From contig OY757026.1 of the NCBI GenBank assembly GCA_963580285.1, positions 65,349,396 to 65,413,395 on the forward strand: 64,000 bases of DNA. Reading direction: 5' to 3'. Source of the DNA: Lucinisca nassula (lineage: Eukaryota > Mollusca > Bivalvia > Lucinida > Lucinidae). Below, piece after piece: positions 43,855 through 55,833 of this stretch. The first letter of the stretch is position 1, and every line of letters starts with the position of its first letter. The notes below the pieces were generated by a model. The model was not told where the DNA came from. It saw only the letters and a program-made list of their open reading frames with translations, and did no database searches. The position numbers were made by a program, and so were the translations under genes.

Positions 43855-45982
43855 TTAGCAGGCTGAACGCCACACCCCCTACCTTTGTAAAGAGTTGTTC
43901 CAGATCAGACGAAGCCATCTAATGAGGATCTTCACTGTTGGGCATGCAGTTTGTGAATTGAATAAATACATTAGATCAAGTACATGTAATTTGATTGGTT
44001 GGAAGTAAAACAAGAGGGCCATGATGGCCCTGGATCGCTCACCTGATCCATAGAGTATCAAGACTGGGCCCCGGGGAGGCCTATATTGACCCCAGGGCTA
44101 TAATGTGCATAATGTTGAGGGAGGTCTAAAAATGTGAAGCATCATACCAAATATCAGCAAAGGCTATAATTTGAACAATCCTGGCAAAGGTCCACTAGAT
44201 GAAGCTCCACACCAAATATCAAAGGATTGGACCATGCGGTTTCAGAAAAGATATTCCCTACATAAGCCTATGTAAAACCAAATGGCCCCAGGGCAGTGGC
44301 ATTTTTGGCCTCAGGGCTATAATTTAAACAATCTTGATAGAAGTCCACTAGATGAAGCTTCACATCAAATATCAAAGACCTGGGCCTTGCTGTTTCAGAG
44401 AAAAAGATTTTCTAAGATTATCTCGATATAAGTCTATGTAAAACCAAAGGGCCCAGGGGCAGGGGCATTTGTGGCCCGAGGGCTATATTTTTAACAATCT
44501 TGGAAGAGGTTCACTAGATGAAGCTCCATACCAAATATCAAAGATTATTAAACCAGTGGGCCCCCGTGTGGGGCCATTTCTGGCCCCAGGGTTGTAATTT
44601 GAACAATTTTCATAGCGGTCCACTAGATGAAGCTTCATACCAAATATCAAAGACCTGGGCCTGCTGGTTTCAGACAAGAAGATTTTCAAAAGAGTTCCCT
44701 ATATAAGCCTATGTAAAGCAAGTGGGCTCTGGCGCGGGGACATTTTTTGGCCCCAGGGCTATAACTTGAACAATCTTGGTAGAGGTCCACTAGATGAAGC
44801 TTCATACCAAATATCAAAGACCTGGGCCTTGTAGTTTCAGAGAAGAAGATTTTTAAAGATTTCCCTTTATAAGTCTATGTAAAACCAAAGGGTCTCGGGG
44901 CAGGGGCATTTTTGACCCCAGTGCTATAATTTGAACAATCTTGATAGAGGTCCACTAGATGAAATTTCACACTAAATATCAAAGACCTAGGCCTTGTGGT
45001 TTCACAGAAGAAGATTTTTAAGGATTTTCCCTATTTAAGTCTATGTAAAACTAAGGGGCCCCAGAGTGGGGGGCATTTTTGGCCCCAGGGCTATAATTTG
45101 AACAATCTCGGTAGAGGTCCACAGGATGAAGCTTCATACCAAATATCAAAGACCTGGGCCTTGTGGTTTCAGAAGAGAAGATTTTTAAAGGTTTTCCCTA
45201 TATAACCCTATGTAAAACAAAAGGGCCCCGGGGCGGGGGCATTTTTGGCCCAAGCACTATAATTTGAACAATCTTGGTAGGGGTCCACTAGATGAAGCAT
45301 CATACCAAATATCAAAGACCTGGGCCTTGCGGTTTCATAGAAGAAGATTTTTAAAGATTTTCCCTATATAAGCCTATCTAAAACCAAAGGGCCCTGGGGC
45401 GGGGGCATTTTTGGCCCCAGCACTATAATTTGAACAATCTTGGAAGGGGTCCACTAGATGAAGCTTCATACCAAATATCAAAGACCTGGGCTTTGCGGTT
45501 TCAGAGAAGAAGATTTTTAAATATTTTCTCTATATAATCCTATGTAAAACCAAAGGGACCCGGGGCGGCGGCATTTTTGACCCCAGCACTATAATTTGAA
45601 CAATCTTGGTAGGGGTCCACTAGATGAAGCTTAATACCAAATATCAAAGACCTGGGCATTGTGGTTTCAGAGAAGATTTTTTAAATTTTAGGTGAAAAAT
45701 CTATTTTTGGCTCCTGTGACCTAGATGTGAAACGGACTGGAACCATTTGAACAACTTTGAAAGGGGACCACCTAAGGATCAATCCTGTGAAGTTTGGTCA
45801 AAATCTGATCAGTGGTTTAGGAGGAGTTGTCGTTTGAAGAAAAAGTTTACGCACGCACGGACGCACGGAGGGACGCACGACGGACGACGGACGAAAAGTG
45901 ATCCCAAAAGCTCACCTCGTCACTACGTGACAGGTGAGCTAAAAATGGGTGTGTACAACTTAATTTATTGAGCATGATACTT
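43855..45982. mobile_element. FB2 MITE split by a pearl-like element
   Basis: The left piece (43855-44010) runs through the core to TTTGATTGGTTGGAAGTAAAA. The right piece resumes at 45940 with AAATGGGTGTGTACAACTTA and ATTTATTGAGCATG. Together they have the order of an FB2 copy. Confidence 0.7.
44011..45939 (+). mobile_element. Pearl-like tandem-repeat element 1
   Basis: It starts CAAGAGGGCCATGATGGCCC and TGGATCGCTCACC, and ends with the hairpin AGCTCACCTCGTCACTACGT + GACAGGTGAGC. TAAAA flanks both sides. Inside are about ten units of ~165 bp (CCACTAGATGAAGCTTCATA, CAAAGACCTGGGCCTTG) and an ACGG-rich microsatellite near 45855-45890. This layout matches pearl/HINE elements of bivalves, which are thought to be non-autonomous Helitron relatives. 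The 3' CTAA after the hairpin fits that. Confidence 0.82.
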
Positions 45983-45984
45983 TT

Positions 45985-48611
45985 GCTTAGATTGGTCGCC
46001 ACAGAGTTCATAGTCTGGCCCAATTACTCTGTGATTTCTACTACATACCGGGGAGACAGACTCACCATCCTGTGAGACTTCAATGCTAGGGTGGGCACAT
46101 ACCACCAAACCTTGGAAGGAGTGACTGGGAATGAAGGAGTAGGAAAGTGCAATAGCAGTGGCCCCCATCCTTTTCAAGAAGTGTGCAGAGCATGAACTGC
46201 TGATCACCAACATAGTCTTCCGTCTGCCAACTCGCAATAAGACTTTATAGACGCATCATCGCTCCAAACACTGGCATCTCATTGATTATGTCATTGTTAG
46301 AAGGAAGGACAGACAGGATGTCAGAGTGACAAGGACTGTGTGTGGTGCGGACTGCTGGACAGATCATAGGCTTGTTGTCAGCAAACTCAAAATGCGTATC
46401 CAGCCTGCATGGCGACCAAAAGGCAAGAAAGTTTGCAAGAGACTGAATGTCTCTAAGCTGATACAAGACAGCAAGAGCAAGCCTTCACCCATGACATCTG
46501 CAGCAGACTAGATGCAATGGAATTCAGTTCAGACGATCCTGAAGAGAACTGGAAAGTCTTCAGAAACACTGCTCACTCTTGAGCAATGGACACTCTAGGT
46601 CCAGTAGACCGGTTTGACGAAAATGAGGAAGAAATCCAGGGACTCCTTGAAGAGAAGCACTTAAACACAGGACATACCTCAGTGATACCAGCTCAGTACC
46701 TAACAAGGCGGCCTATTCAGATATACGCAAGACAATCCAAACAACACTCGGAGACATGTAAGACTCCTGGCTAAACAACAAAGCTGATGAAACCCAGTCC
46801 TTTGCAGACAGAAAGGATATATAGAAGTTCTTTGATGCACTAAAGACAGGTTATGGTCTCCAGAGCTCAGAAACCACTCCTCTCTTCACTGCAGACGGAA
46901 CTAGTCTTCTGACTGACAAAGAGGCTATCTTGAAAAAGATGAGCTGAGCACTTTGATAGTGTCCTTAATAGACCATCCTCTATCAATGATGATGCTATCA
47001 ACAGCCTACCACATGTTGAATGTAATCTGCTGTTTGATAAGTTCTCAACAGTTACTGAAACAGTGCAAGCAATAAAACTGGCCTCTGGCAAGGCCGCAGG
47101 ACCAGATGCAATACCTGCTGAGATTTACAAAGCAGGAGGTACTCCAGTGCAAAGAAGATGACAGAATTATTTCACATTATATAGAGAAAAGCAGCCATCC
47201 CTCAAGAGGTCAAGCATGCGTCAATTATCCATCTATTCAAACGAAAAGGGAACCCTCAGATCTGTGACAATCCCCGCGGCATCTCTTTGTTGTCAATTGC
47301 TGGGAAAGTCCCTGCAAGAGTCCTTCTAAACCGACTGAATGAACACCTTGAACAGTCAGGGCTTCTACCAGAATGCCAGTGTGGGTTTAGGAAAGACAAG
47401 GAACAATTGACATGATCTTCACAGCAAGGCAGCTGCAAGAGAAATGCCAGGAACAGAACATGGACCTATACATGACCTTTGTTGACCTCACCAAAGCATT
47501 TGACACAGTCAGTCTTGAGGGCCTTTGGAAGATCATTGTGTAGTTTGGATGTCCAACCAGGTTCATAGCAATGGTGGGACAGTTGCACGATGGTATGCTT
47601 GCACGGGTCCAAAATGACTCTGAGTTTTCAGATCCATTCCCTTTAACAAACGGATTCAAGTATGGCTGTGTGTTAGCCCAACACTGTTCAGCAAGATGTT
47701 TTCTGCCATGCTCGCAGATGCTTTCCAGGATGGTGACAATGGCATAACTATGATCGCTTTTATGGGAAGTTTTTCAATCTGAGGAGGTTGCAAGCCAAAT
47801 CCATGGTGCAGTAGAGTTCCTCTTTGCTGTTTACATGACAAAAGGTGTTCCATCAGAGAGAAGATGCAAAAAGTATAGATCAAGTATCTGACTTCTGTGA
47901 TAGATATAGCCTCACAATCAGCATAAAAAAGACTGAGGTTGTCTATCAGCCAGCACCTGGCAAGCCATACAAAGAGCCCAGCATCACAGTGAACGGTCTA
48001 ATATTGCAAGTGGCTGACACGTTCACCTACCTTGGGAGCACACTGTCAAGAGCCGTGCAGTCAATGCCAGGATTGCCAAAGCTAGTGCAGCATTTGGCCG
48101 ACTGCGTGGTAGTGTCTGGGATCGAAGTGGAATCAGACTTGACACAGAACGGAAAGTGCAGAGAGGTGTGGTGCTGCCAACACTAATATATGCATGTAAA
48201 ACACGGACAGTTTACCAACGGCACGCCAAAGACTGAACCACTTCCATACAAGCTGTCTTAGAAAACTTTTAAAGATTAATTGGCAAGACAGGATTCCAAA
48301 CACGGAAGTCCTGAACAGGACATGGATTCAAAGTGTACATACTCTTCTGAAATTAGCACATTTAAGATGGACACGCCATGTTACCATAATGCCTTATAAA
48401 ATTTTATATGGAGAACTAGAAATGGGCAAACGCTCCCAACGCGGTTAGAAGAAGCGCTACAAGGACACCCTCAAAGCCTCCCTCAGGGACTTCAACATTC
48501 CAACAGAGTCGTGTGAACAAATTGCCCAGGACAGAGCAAACTGGCGAGGTCTAATCAGAAGGGGTGCCAGTGAATACGAGGCAAAAAGAATCAGGGAATC
48601 TGAGCAGAAAC
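45985..48611 (+). pseudogene. Decayed non-LTR retrotransposon (endonuclease and RT)
   Basis: Pieces in changing frames follow the order of a LINE ORF2. An endonuclease end has a DFNARVGT motif near 46080 and CWTDHRLVVSKLKMRIQP near 46340-46410. The RT has GPDAIPAEIYKAGG (near 47100), HASIIHLFKRKGNP, GFRKDK, TFVDLTKAFDTVSLEGLW (near 47480) and DTFTYLGSTLSRAV (near 48020). The C-terminal RRGASEYEAKRIRESEQKRA ends near 48610. Many stops and frameshifts; the catalytic FADD-type motif is not readable. The motifs suggest an RTE- or Jockey-like clade, which I cannot fix. Confidence 0.85.
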
Positions 48612-48614
48612 GCG

Positions 48615-48759
48615 CAATGAGGCAGTTCTAAGGAGAACCCACAACCTATGTTTTGAGCATTGATAAGAAAAATACATGTATCACAGACTTTCATCAGAAA
48701 AGTTGCCATTTTGGAGAAATGAAAAATGCATTATGTCACACGGGTGAGTTACCGTAATG
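48615..48759. mobile_element. Half FB1 MITE
   Basis: It begins in the palindrome centre (AATGAGGCAGTTCTAAGG) and runs to CGGGTGAGTTACCGTAATG. The left half is absent where the LINE ends. Confidence 0.75.
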
Positions 48760-48762
48760 AAA

Positions 48763-49825
48763 TTAATTCGAAATCCATCCACTGGTTAAGCAGGAGAAGT
48801 TATTTAAAAGCTTGTCTATTATTAGCTCTATTGGCCAGCTTTCTCATCCCAGCAGAATTGTTTGAACAATTTTAATAGAGGGTCACCCAAGAAACATTCC
48901 TGTGCAATTATTTTGAAATCCATCTACTGGTTAAGGAGAGGAAGTCGTTTAAAGGTTTTTTTCTATTTTTAACTCTGAAGGCCATCTTGGTCATCCGAGC
49001 AGAACAGTTTGAGCAATTTTGGTATGAGGTCACCTTAGAAACATTCCTGTGAAATTATTTCCAAACCCATCCACTGGTTAAGATAAAGGTTTTTGTATTT
49101 TTAGCTCTGGTGGCCATCTTGTTAATCAGAGTAGAGTGGTTTGAACAATTTTAAAAGAGGGTCACCCAAGAAACATTCCTGTGCAATTATTTTGAAATCC
49201 ATCCACTGGTTAAGGAGAGGAAGTCGTTTAAAAGTTTTTTTTTCTATTTTTAGCTCTGGAGGCCATCTTGGTCATCCGAGCAGAACGCTTTGAGGAATTT
49301 TGGTATGAGGTCACCTTAGAAACATTCCTGTGACATTATTTCCAAATCCTTCCACTGGTTAAGATGAATGTTTTTGTATTTTTAGCTCTGGTAGCCCTCT
49401 TGTTAATCAGAGTGGAATGGTTTGAACAATTTTAAACGAAGGTCACCAAAGAAACATTCCTGTGCAGTTACTTTGAAATCCATCCACTGGTTAAGGAGAG
49501 GAAGTCGTTTAAAGGTTTTTTCTATTTTTAGCTCTGGAGGCCATCTTGGTCATCCGAGCAGAAAGCTTTAGGCAATTTTGGAATGAGGTCACCTTAGAAA
49601 CATTCCTGTGAAATTATTTTGAAATCCATCCACTGGTTAAGGAGAAGTCTTTTAAAGGTTTTTCTATTTTTAGCTCTGGTGACCATCTTGTTCATCCAAG
49701 TGGAACGGTTTGAGCAATTTTGGTAGAGAGTCACTCAAGGAACAGTCCTGTGAAATTATATCGAAATTCATCCTCTGGTTAAGGAGCAGAAGTCGTTTAT
49801 TTCTTTTTCTATTTTAGCCCTGGTA
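48763..49825. repeat. ~145-bp tandem array, left part
   Basis: Eight units share AAATCCATCCACTGGTTAAG and TATTTTTAGCTCTGGNGGCC. The array resumes at 57853. The two parts flank the 8-kb transposon. Confidence 0.85.
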
Positions 49826-50927
49826 GGCGAACTCTAATGTCTAGGAATTGTCAGGGAAATGTCCGGGAAATGGGGGCTAGTGGTGCGTTATCCCTAATAT
49901 CTCCACTTTGGATGGTCAGAAATTAATAAAATTAGTATCAAATAAAATTTTAAGCTCCATTCTAAAAGATTATTAAAAATTATTTTCCATTTTTAACATT
50001 TTAAGGGTCCATTTCTGAAGTTAATTTGTCCGGGAAATTCCCGGATTGTGACATGAATGTTGGGGTAGTGGTGCGTAAACCCTAATATCTCCACTTCGGG
50101 TGGTCAGAAATTAACACAATTACTATCAAATAAAATTTTAAGCTCCATTCTAAAAGATTATTAAAAATTATTTTTCATTTTTAACATTTTAAGGGTCCAT
50201 TTCTGAAGTTAATTTGTCCGGGAAATTCCCGGATTGTGACCTGGATGTTGGGGTAGTGGTGCGTTATCCCTAATATCTCCACTTCGGATGGTAAGAAATT
50301 AATAAAAAATAGTATCAAATAAAAACTTTAGCTCCATTCTAAAAAAATATTAAAATTTATGTTTCATTTTTAATATTTTAGGGGTCCGTTTTTTTTTTAA
50401 GTTGATTTGTCCGGGAAATTCCCGGATTGTGTCCTGGATGTTGTGGGTAGTGGTGCCTTATCCCTAATATCTCCACTTCGGGTCGTCAGAAATTAATGGA
50501 ATTAGTATCAAATAATGATAATAATAAGTGATCTTTAAAATTACGGCTCAAGACCTACTTGGCAAACAGTGTAGAGCTTGACCAAAGATTCAAACCATAT
50601 ATGCCTAGCGTCCCATTGGTGGGACATTGGCAAACAGTGTAGATCTTGATCAAAGGTTTAACCCATATATGCCTAGAGTCCCATTTGTGGGACATTGGCA
50701 AACAGTGTAGATCCAGATCAGATATTTAACCCATATATGCCTAGCGTTCTATTTGTGGGACATTGGCAGACAGTGTAGACCCAAATGATCAGACGCTACA
50801 AAACGTGGCGTCTCAGTGATCTGGGCCGCAAAATGCTGGCGATAAATTAGGTGTACGGACTTTGAATGATTTTACGGACCATTATCAATACACTCAGGCA
50901 TTTTGCAGAAGCACCAGACTGGAATTT

Positions 50928-51179
50928 TTACGATTTTACAAGTGAAGGAATGAAGTTTAAGCCTGCCTGTATTTTTTTCTTTCGTAAACGCTGACATTTT
51001 TCATTTTCCAAACATTCAACTCTCATTTTTGACACGTCGAATATTATTCTAGTGTTAAATGAGTCCGGAGCAAAATAAAGCTCTACCACGGTTGCTATTG
51101 CAAAAAGACCACAATCAATAGAATTCGGTTGTTGTTGAACAGGGGTATACATTTGTTCCTTATTTCTTCTCAAAAACAT
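50928..51179 (-). pseudogene. Ulp1/SENP-type cysteine protease fragment
   Basis: The minus-strand ORF contains QQQPNSIDCGLFAIATVVEL, the Gln...Cys-Gly catalytic motif of the C48 family, followed by about 50 residues ending in a basic stretch. The His and Asp of the triad would lie upstream, where FB1 sequence now begins (about 51135). The first ~15 codons of the ORF are FB1-derived. It is the 3' end of a transposon gene, not a host SUMO protease. Confidence 0.82.
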
Positions 51180-51405
51180 AGGTTGTGGGTACTCGTTGAA
51201 ACCGTCTCGCCGTTCTATGGAGTTCGTATACTCTCTGTTTAGAGCAGAAATATGAAAAAAATAAGGGATTTTTGTTTTATCTGAATTTCATTTTAGCGTT
51301 GCTAAATGCTTAAAACGTACAGTATGGTTAGCCGTCAGAACAGCTTCCGTGAGGTGATTCTAAAAAGTACCCACAATCGATTTTTAGCAGAAATAAGGAA
51401 AATAA
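51141..51405. mobile_element. FB1 MITE, diverged, inside the Ulp1 gene
   Basis: TTCTCAAAAACATAGGTTGTGG and ACTCGTTGAAACCGTCTC are recognisable; a broken second arm lies near 51345-51390. Confidence 0.6.
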
Positions 51406-51409
51406 TAAT

Positions 51410-51635
51410 AAACTACATTTTATACGAAGAAAACTGGGTTCATGGGGGTATACATTATTTTTCCTATTTTTGACCAAAGACATAAGTTGTTGTTACTCGT
51501 TAGAACCGCCTCAACGAGGATGTTCTAACGAGCAACCACAAGCTATGTTTGCAATATAAATAAGAAAAATATGACGAACTTTTATCAGAAAAAAAAAAAC
51601 ATTTTGGAAATGTGAAAAATGTACTATATCTCGAA
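51410..51635. mobile_element. FB1 MITE
   Basis: The palindrome GTTACTCGTTAGAACCGCCT / GATGTTCTAACGAGCAAC is in the middle, with the CATTTTGGAAATGTGAAAAA right part. Confidence 0.75.
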
Positions 51636-51639
51636 ATGT

Positions 51640-51735
51640 TAAGTCCTACAAAATTGGAATGCGAAGTCTTCAAAATGACAAAAATAGTGTTGTCGGTGAT
51701 GTTTAATCTCAATTCAGACAAACAAAATAACAGCA
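51640..51735 (+). mobile_element. SINE-C tail fragment
   Basis: AAGTCCTACAAAATTGGAAT to GATGTTTAATCTCAATTCAG followed by ACAAAC; diverged. Confidence 0.7.
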
Positions 51736-51884
51736 TAAATGCAAAATATCAATTGGAAACAACTTTTGTGGAAGTCACTTTCTACTATTTCAATCCATGT
51801 ATGCAGCACACGTCAACTTATTATGAGTTAAAGCAATTTACTTAACACGTTTAATCTCGTTAGAAAATGAATGGCCCGTAAAAT

Positions 51885-52262
51885 CGCTCAAAGTCCGTAC
51901 ACTTAATTCATCGCCAGCAAGAAATGGATGTGGCTCAATTTCTTCGTTGTTTAAGCAAACAGTGAAGAACCAGATCAGATGCCACATTTTGCGGCCCAGA
52001 TCAGACGCCACGTTTTGCAGCGTCTGATCATTTGGGTCTACACTGTTTGCCAATGTCCCACAAATGGGACGCTAGGCATATATGGGTTAAATATCTGATC
52101 TGGATCTACACTGTTTGCCAATGTCCCACAAATGGGACTCTAGGCATATATGGGTCAAACCTTTGATCAAGATCTACACTGTTTACAAATGTCCCAACAA
52201 TGGGACGCTATCCCGCCAATGGGACGCTAGGCATATATAGGTTAAACCTTTGATCAAGTTCT
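51885..52262. repeat. Right inner arm of the 8-kb transposon
   Basis: It is the inverse of 50567-50880: units with TGTCCCACAAATGGGACGCT and AGGCATATATGGGTTAAA, and the hairpin CAGATCAGACGCCACG. The LINE at 52263 interrupts it. Confidence 0.8.
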
Positions 52263-53285
52263 TCTTCTTCTTCCAGTAGTAGGACCGGGAACACTAGAAG
52301 GAACTTAATTGGTCCTGCGGGACATGAGCATGGCTGATATAAAACAGCTGTCCCGAAGCGTTGGAAAAAGGTTAAAACTATTTACAATCAGGGCTGTGTA
52401 TATGTTGGCTGGTGGTCTAGGCAGGGCTTAGCGTGGCAAGTAGACTAGCCCTGAATCCATCAAATGTTGGAGACGAGGTCACATCGCTTGGCAGTACATT
52501 CCATTCCCGAATGGTTCTGGGGAAGAATGAGTGGAGGTAAGCCTTGTTGTTTATACGCTCCTGGAAGAAAACAGACTGATTTCTTGTGAGCCTGTCACTT
52601 GGCATCAGGTACGTAGCAGCGTTGATGTCCACCAAGCCATTCTGGATCTTGTATAGAAGGCTGTGTCTGGCCACATAGTGACGATCTTCCAAGTTTTCCC
52701 GGTCAAGTCCTTTAATCATGTCTGTGACACAACCAGAGGTACGCGAAGTGTAGTCATTGTTGACGTATCTGGAGGCACGGTGTTGCATTACGATAACACA
52801 TCCGTGTGATATAGTGCAATTTTCAAACCTCAAAAAAGGTATTTTTTCTGATGAAAATTTGTGATATTTTCCTTATTTCTGCTCCAAACATAGGTTTTGG
52901 GTGCTCGTAAGAACCGCCTCATTGAGGCGGTTCTAACGAGTACCCACAACCTATGTCTTGGAGCAGAAATAAGGAAAATAATGTTTACCCCCGTAAACCC
53001 CAGTTTTCTCTATATAAACTGGGGTTTAGGGGGGTCTTTATTTTACGGACTTGTTCACGTGATGGGACTTGTTCTAGGGCCTTTATGTCAGCCTGTCTAT
53101 GCGGGTCCCATACTGGAGATGCATACTCTAAAACTGGCCGGACAACTGTAGTATAGGAAGTTGCCTTGACCCGTTTGGAGCAATCTTTGAAGTCTCAGGA
53201 AACCCAGTGACCGGTTGGCTTTGCTGGCTGTCTCAGAGATGTGTTTTGTCCATGATAAGTCCTCAGAAACTGTCACGCCCAGTGA
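52263..53285 (-). pseudogene. LINE 3' end (CR1-like RT C-terminus)
   Basis: On the minus strand: LGVTVSEDLSWTKHISETAS (near 53285-53220), the FB1 insertion at 52786-53064, then QHRASRYVNNDYTSRTSGCV, ARHSLLYKIQNGLVDINAAT and HSFFPRTIREWNVLPSDV to a stop near 52417, and a (GAA)n tail. This is the C-terminal region of a non-LTR retrotransposon RT protein. CAAGTTCT at 52255-52262 and 53286-53293 is the target-site duplication. It is 5' truncated. Confidence 0.9.
52786..53064. mobile_element. FB1 MITE inside the LINE
   Basis: Ends CATTACGATAACACATCCGT and TACGGACTTGTTCACGTGAT; centre AACCGCCTCATTGAGGCGGT. The LINE reading frame on its two sides is contiguous, so the insertion point is known closely. 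Confidence 0.9.
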
Positions 53286-53293
53286 CAAGTTCT

Positions 53294-53774
53294 ACACTGT
53301 TTGCCAAGTAGGTCTTGTGCCGTTATTAAAGATCACTTATTATATCTTTGTGATCTTCTATAAAATTAAGTCATGTTGTGTGCACTCATTAGAATCGCCT
53401 CAGTGAGGCGCTTATAATGAGCACACGACATACATTATTATCATTTTCTGACACTAATTTCATTAATTTCTGACGACCGGAAGTGGAGATATTGGGGATA
53501 AGGCACCACTGCCCATAACATCCAGGACACAATCCGGGAATTTCCCGGACAAATCAACAAAAAAACGGACCCCTAAATTATTAAAAATGAAAAATAATCT
53601 TTAATAATCTTTTAGAATGGAGCTAAAGTTTTTATTTGATACTAGTTTTTCATTAATTTCTTACCAACCGAAGTCGAGATATTAGGGTTAACGCACCACT
53701 ACTCCAACATCCAGGTCACAATCCGGGAATTTCCCGGACAGATTAACTTCAGAAATGGACCCTTAAAATGTTAA
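53294..53774. repeat. Right arm of the 8-kb transposon, middle part
   Basis: It is the inverse of 49990-50570 (TTTGCCAAGTAGGTCTTG, then GGGAATTTCCCGGACAAAT units). It also holds a small palindrome ATTAGAATCGCCTCAGTGAG at 53388-53425. Confidence 0.8.
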
Positions 53775-55812
53775 CAAGAGGGCCCAATGGCCCTATATCG
53801 CTCACCCGTGTACCAGAAAATCATAAGTGTAGGAGACTACTTGACATTGTTACATACTAAATATCTGAGCTCTGGGCCTTATAGCTTTGGAGAAGAAGAT
53901 TTTTTTTTTCAGTATAAGTCCATAGGTCAATTTTGACCCAAAGGGCATGGTTGGCAGGATTTATGTCGGCGACCATTTTATGTTGCTATATACTGATTGT
54001 CTACGGTCCGTACTCCATGGTTTCAGAGAAGAAGAGTTTTAAAGTTTTTTTTTTTTCATTATAAGTTTATTGGAGTTAAGAAGCCACAGGATTTGGCCAA
54101 TTTGAACCCCAGGGCAAGACTCAGGCAGGATTCATGTAGGCAACCACTCCATGTTGCTACATGCCAAATACCTAAGCTCTGGGCCTTATGGTTTCAAAGA
54201 AGAATATTTTTGAAGTTTTTTTTCCATTTTAAGTTGTTTTTTTTTTTCCATTTTAAGTCCATCCATGGTAGCTAATGGGCCATGGGTGTGGCCAATTCTG
54301 GCCCAAGGGGCATGATTGGCAGGATTTATGTAGGTGACCTGGCCCCTGTGGTTTCAGAGAAGAAGATTTTTGAAGCTTTCTTACATTAGAAGTCTATGGG
54401 AGCTAAAGGGCCCCGGGGCGTGGCCCATTTGGACCCCAGGGGCATGATTGGCAGGATTTATGTAGGTGACCACTTGTCGTTGCTACCTGCTTGATATCTA
54501 AGCTCTGGGCCCTGTGGTTTCAGAGGAGAAGATGTTTGAAGCTTTTCTCCATTAGGAGTCTATGGGAGCTAAGGGGCCCCGGGGCGTGGCCCATTTGGAC
54601 TTCAGGGGCATGATTGGCAGGATTTATGTAGGTGACCACTTGCCGTTGCTACATGCTAAATATCTAAGCTCTGGGCCCTGTGGTTTCAGAGGAGAAGATT
54701 TTTGAAGCTTTTCTCCATTAGGAGTCTATGGGAGATAAGGGGCCCTGGGGCGTGGCCCATTTGCACCCCAGGGGCATGATTGGCGGGATTTATGTAGGTT
54801 ACCACTTGCCGTTGCTACATGCTAAATATCTAAGCTCTGGGCTCTGTGGTTTCAGAGGAGAAGATTTTTGAAGCTTTTTCCATTAGGAGTCTATGGGAGC
54901 TAAGGGGCCCCGGGGCGTGGCCCATTTGAAACCCAGGGGCATGATTGGCAGGAATTACGTAGGTGACCTCTTGCTGTTGCTACATGCTAAATTTCTAAGC
55001 TCTGGGCCCTGTGGTTTCAGAGAAGAAGATTTTTGAAACTGTTTTTTTTCCATTATTAGTCTATGGGAGCTAAGGGGCCTTGGGGCGTGGCCCATTTGGA
55101 CCCCAGGGGCATGATTGGCAGGATTTATGTAGGTTACCACTTGCCATTCCTACATGCTAAATATCTCAGCTCTGGGCCCTGTGGTTTCAGAGAAGAAGAT
55201 TTTCGAACCATTTTTCCATTAGGAGTTTATGGGAGTGAAGGGGCCCTGGGGCGTGACCCATTTTGAACCCAGGGGCGTGATTGGCAGGAATTATGTAGGT
55301 GACCACTTGCCGTTGCTACATGCTAAATATCTAAGCTCTGGGCACTGTGGTTTCAGAGAAGAAGATTTTTGAAACTTTTTTTCCATTATGAGTCTATTGG
55401 AGCTAAGGGGCCCCGGGGTGTGACAAATTTGGACCCCAGGGGCATTATTGGCAGGATTTACGTAGGTGACCACTTAACATTGTTACAAGCTAAATATCTA
55501 AGCTCTGGGCCCTGTGGTTTCATGAAGAAGATTGTTTTAAATTTTTTCCCTTTATAAGTCTATGGGAGCTATATGTTGCCATGGCAACCAGAATTCCAAT
55601 CTGATCAGCCCAAAAACCTTATGCAGCCTTTCCCCCTACCTGATGATGTTTCACATGAAATTTGATCAAGATTGGCCATGGGGTGTTAGAGATATACTTA
55701 TTTGAAATTGTTTATGGACACACACATGGGCGGACGGACACAGGCACGCACTACAGACAACGGACAAAATGAGATCACAAAAGCTCACCTTGTCACTACA
55801 TGACAGGTGAGC
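53775..55812 (+). mobile_element. Pearl-like tandem-repeat element 2
   Basis: CAAGAGGGCCCAATGGCCC and ATCGCTCACC at the start, AGCTCACCTTGTCACTACAT + GACAGGTGAGC at the end, as in element 1. About ten ~165-bp units share GGGCATGATTGGCAGGATTT and TAAGCTCTGGGCCCTGTGGT, different from the units of element 1. TTAA lies before it and TAAAA after it. GTTGCCATGGCAAC recurs at 55575-55588. Confidence 0.82.
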
Positions 55813-55833
55813 TAAAAATGAAAAATAATTTTT

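Noticed and set aside
47845..48186. Intact 113-residue protein gene
   Set aside because: It is one frame-open piece of the decayed LINE reverse transcriptase, with homologous pieces in other frames on both sides.
50928..51179. Host SENP/ULP desumoylase gene
   Set aside because: Only the C-terminal motif is left, it lies between transposon inverted arms, and its start is FB1 sequence.
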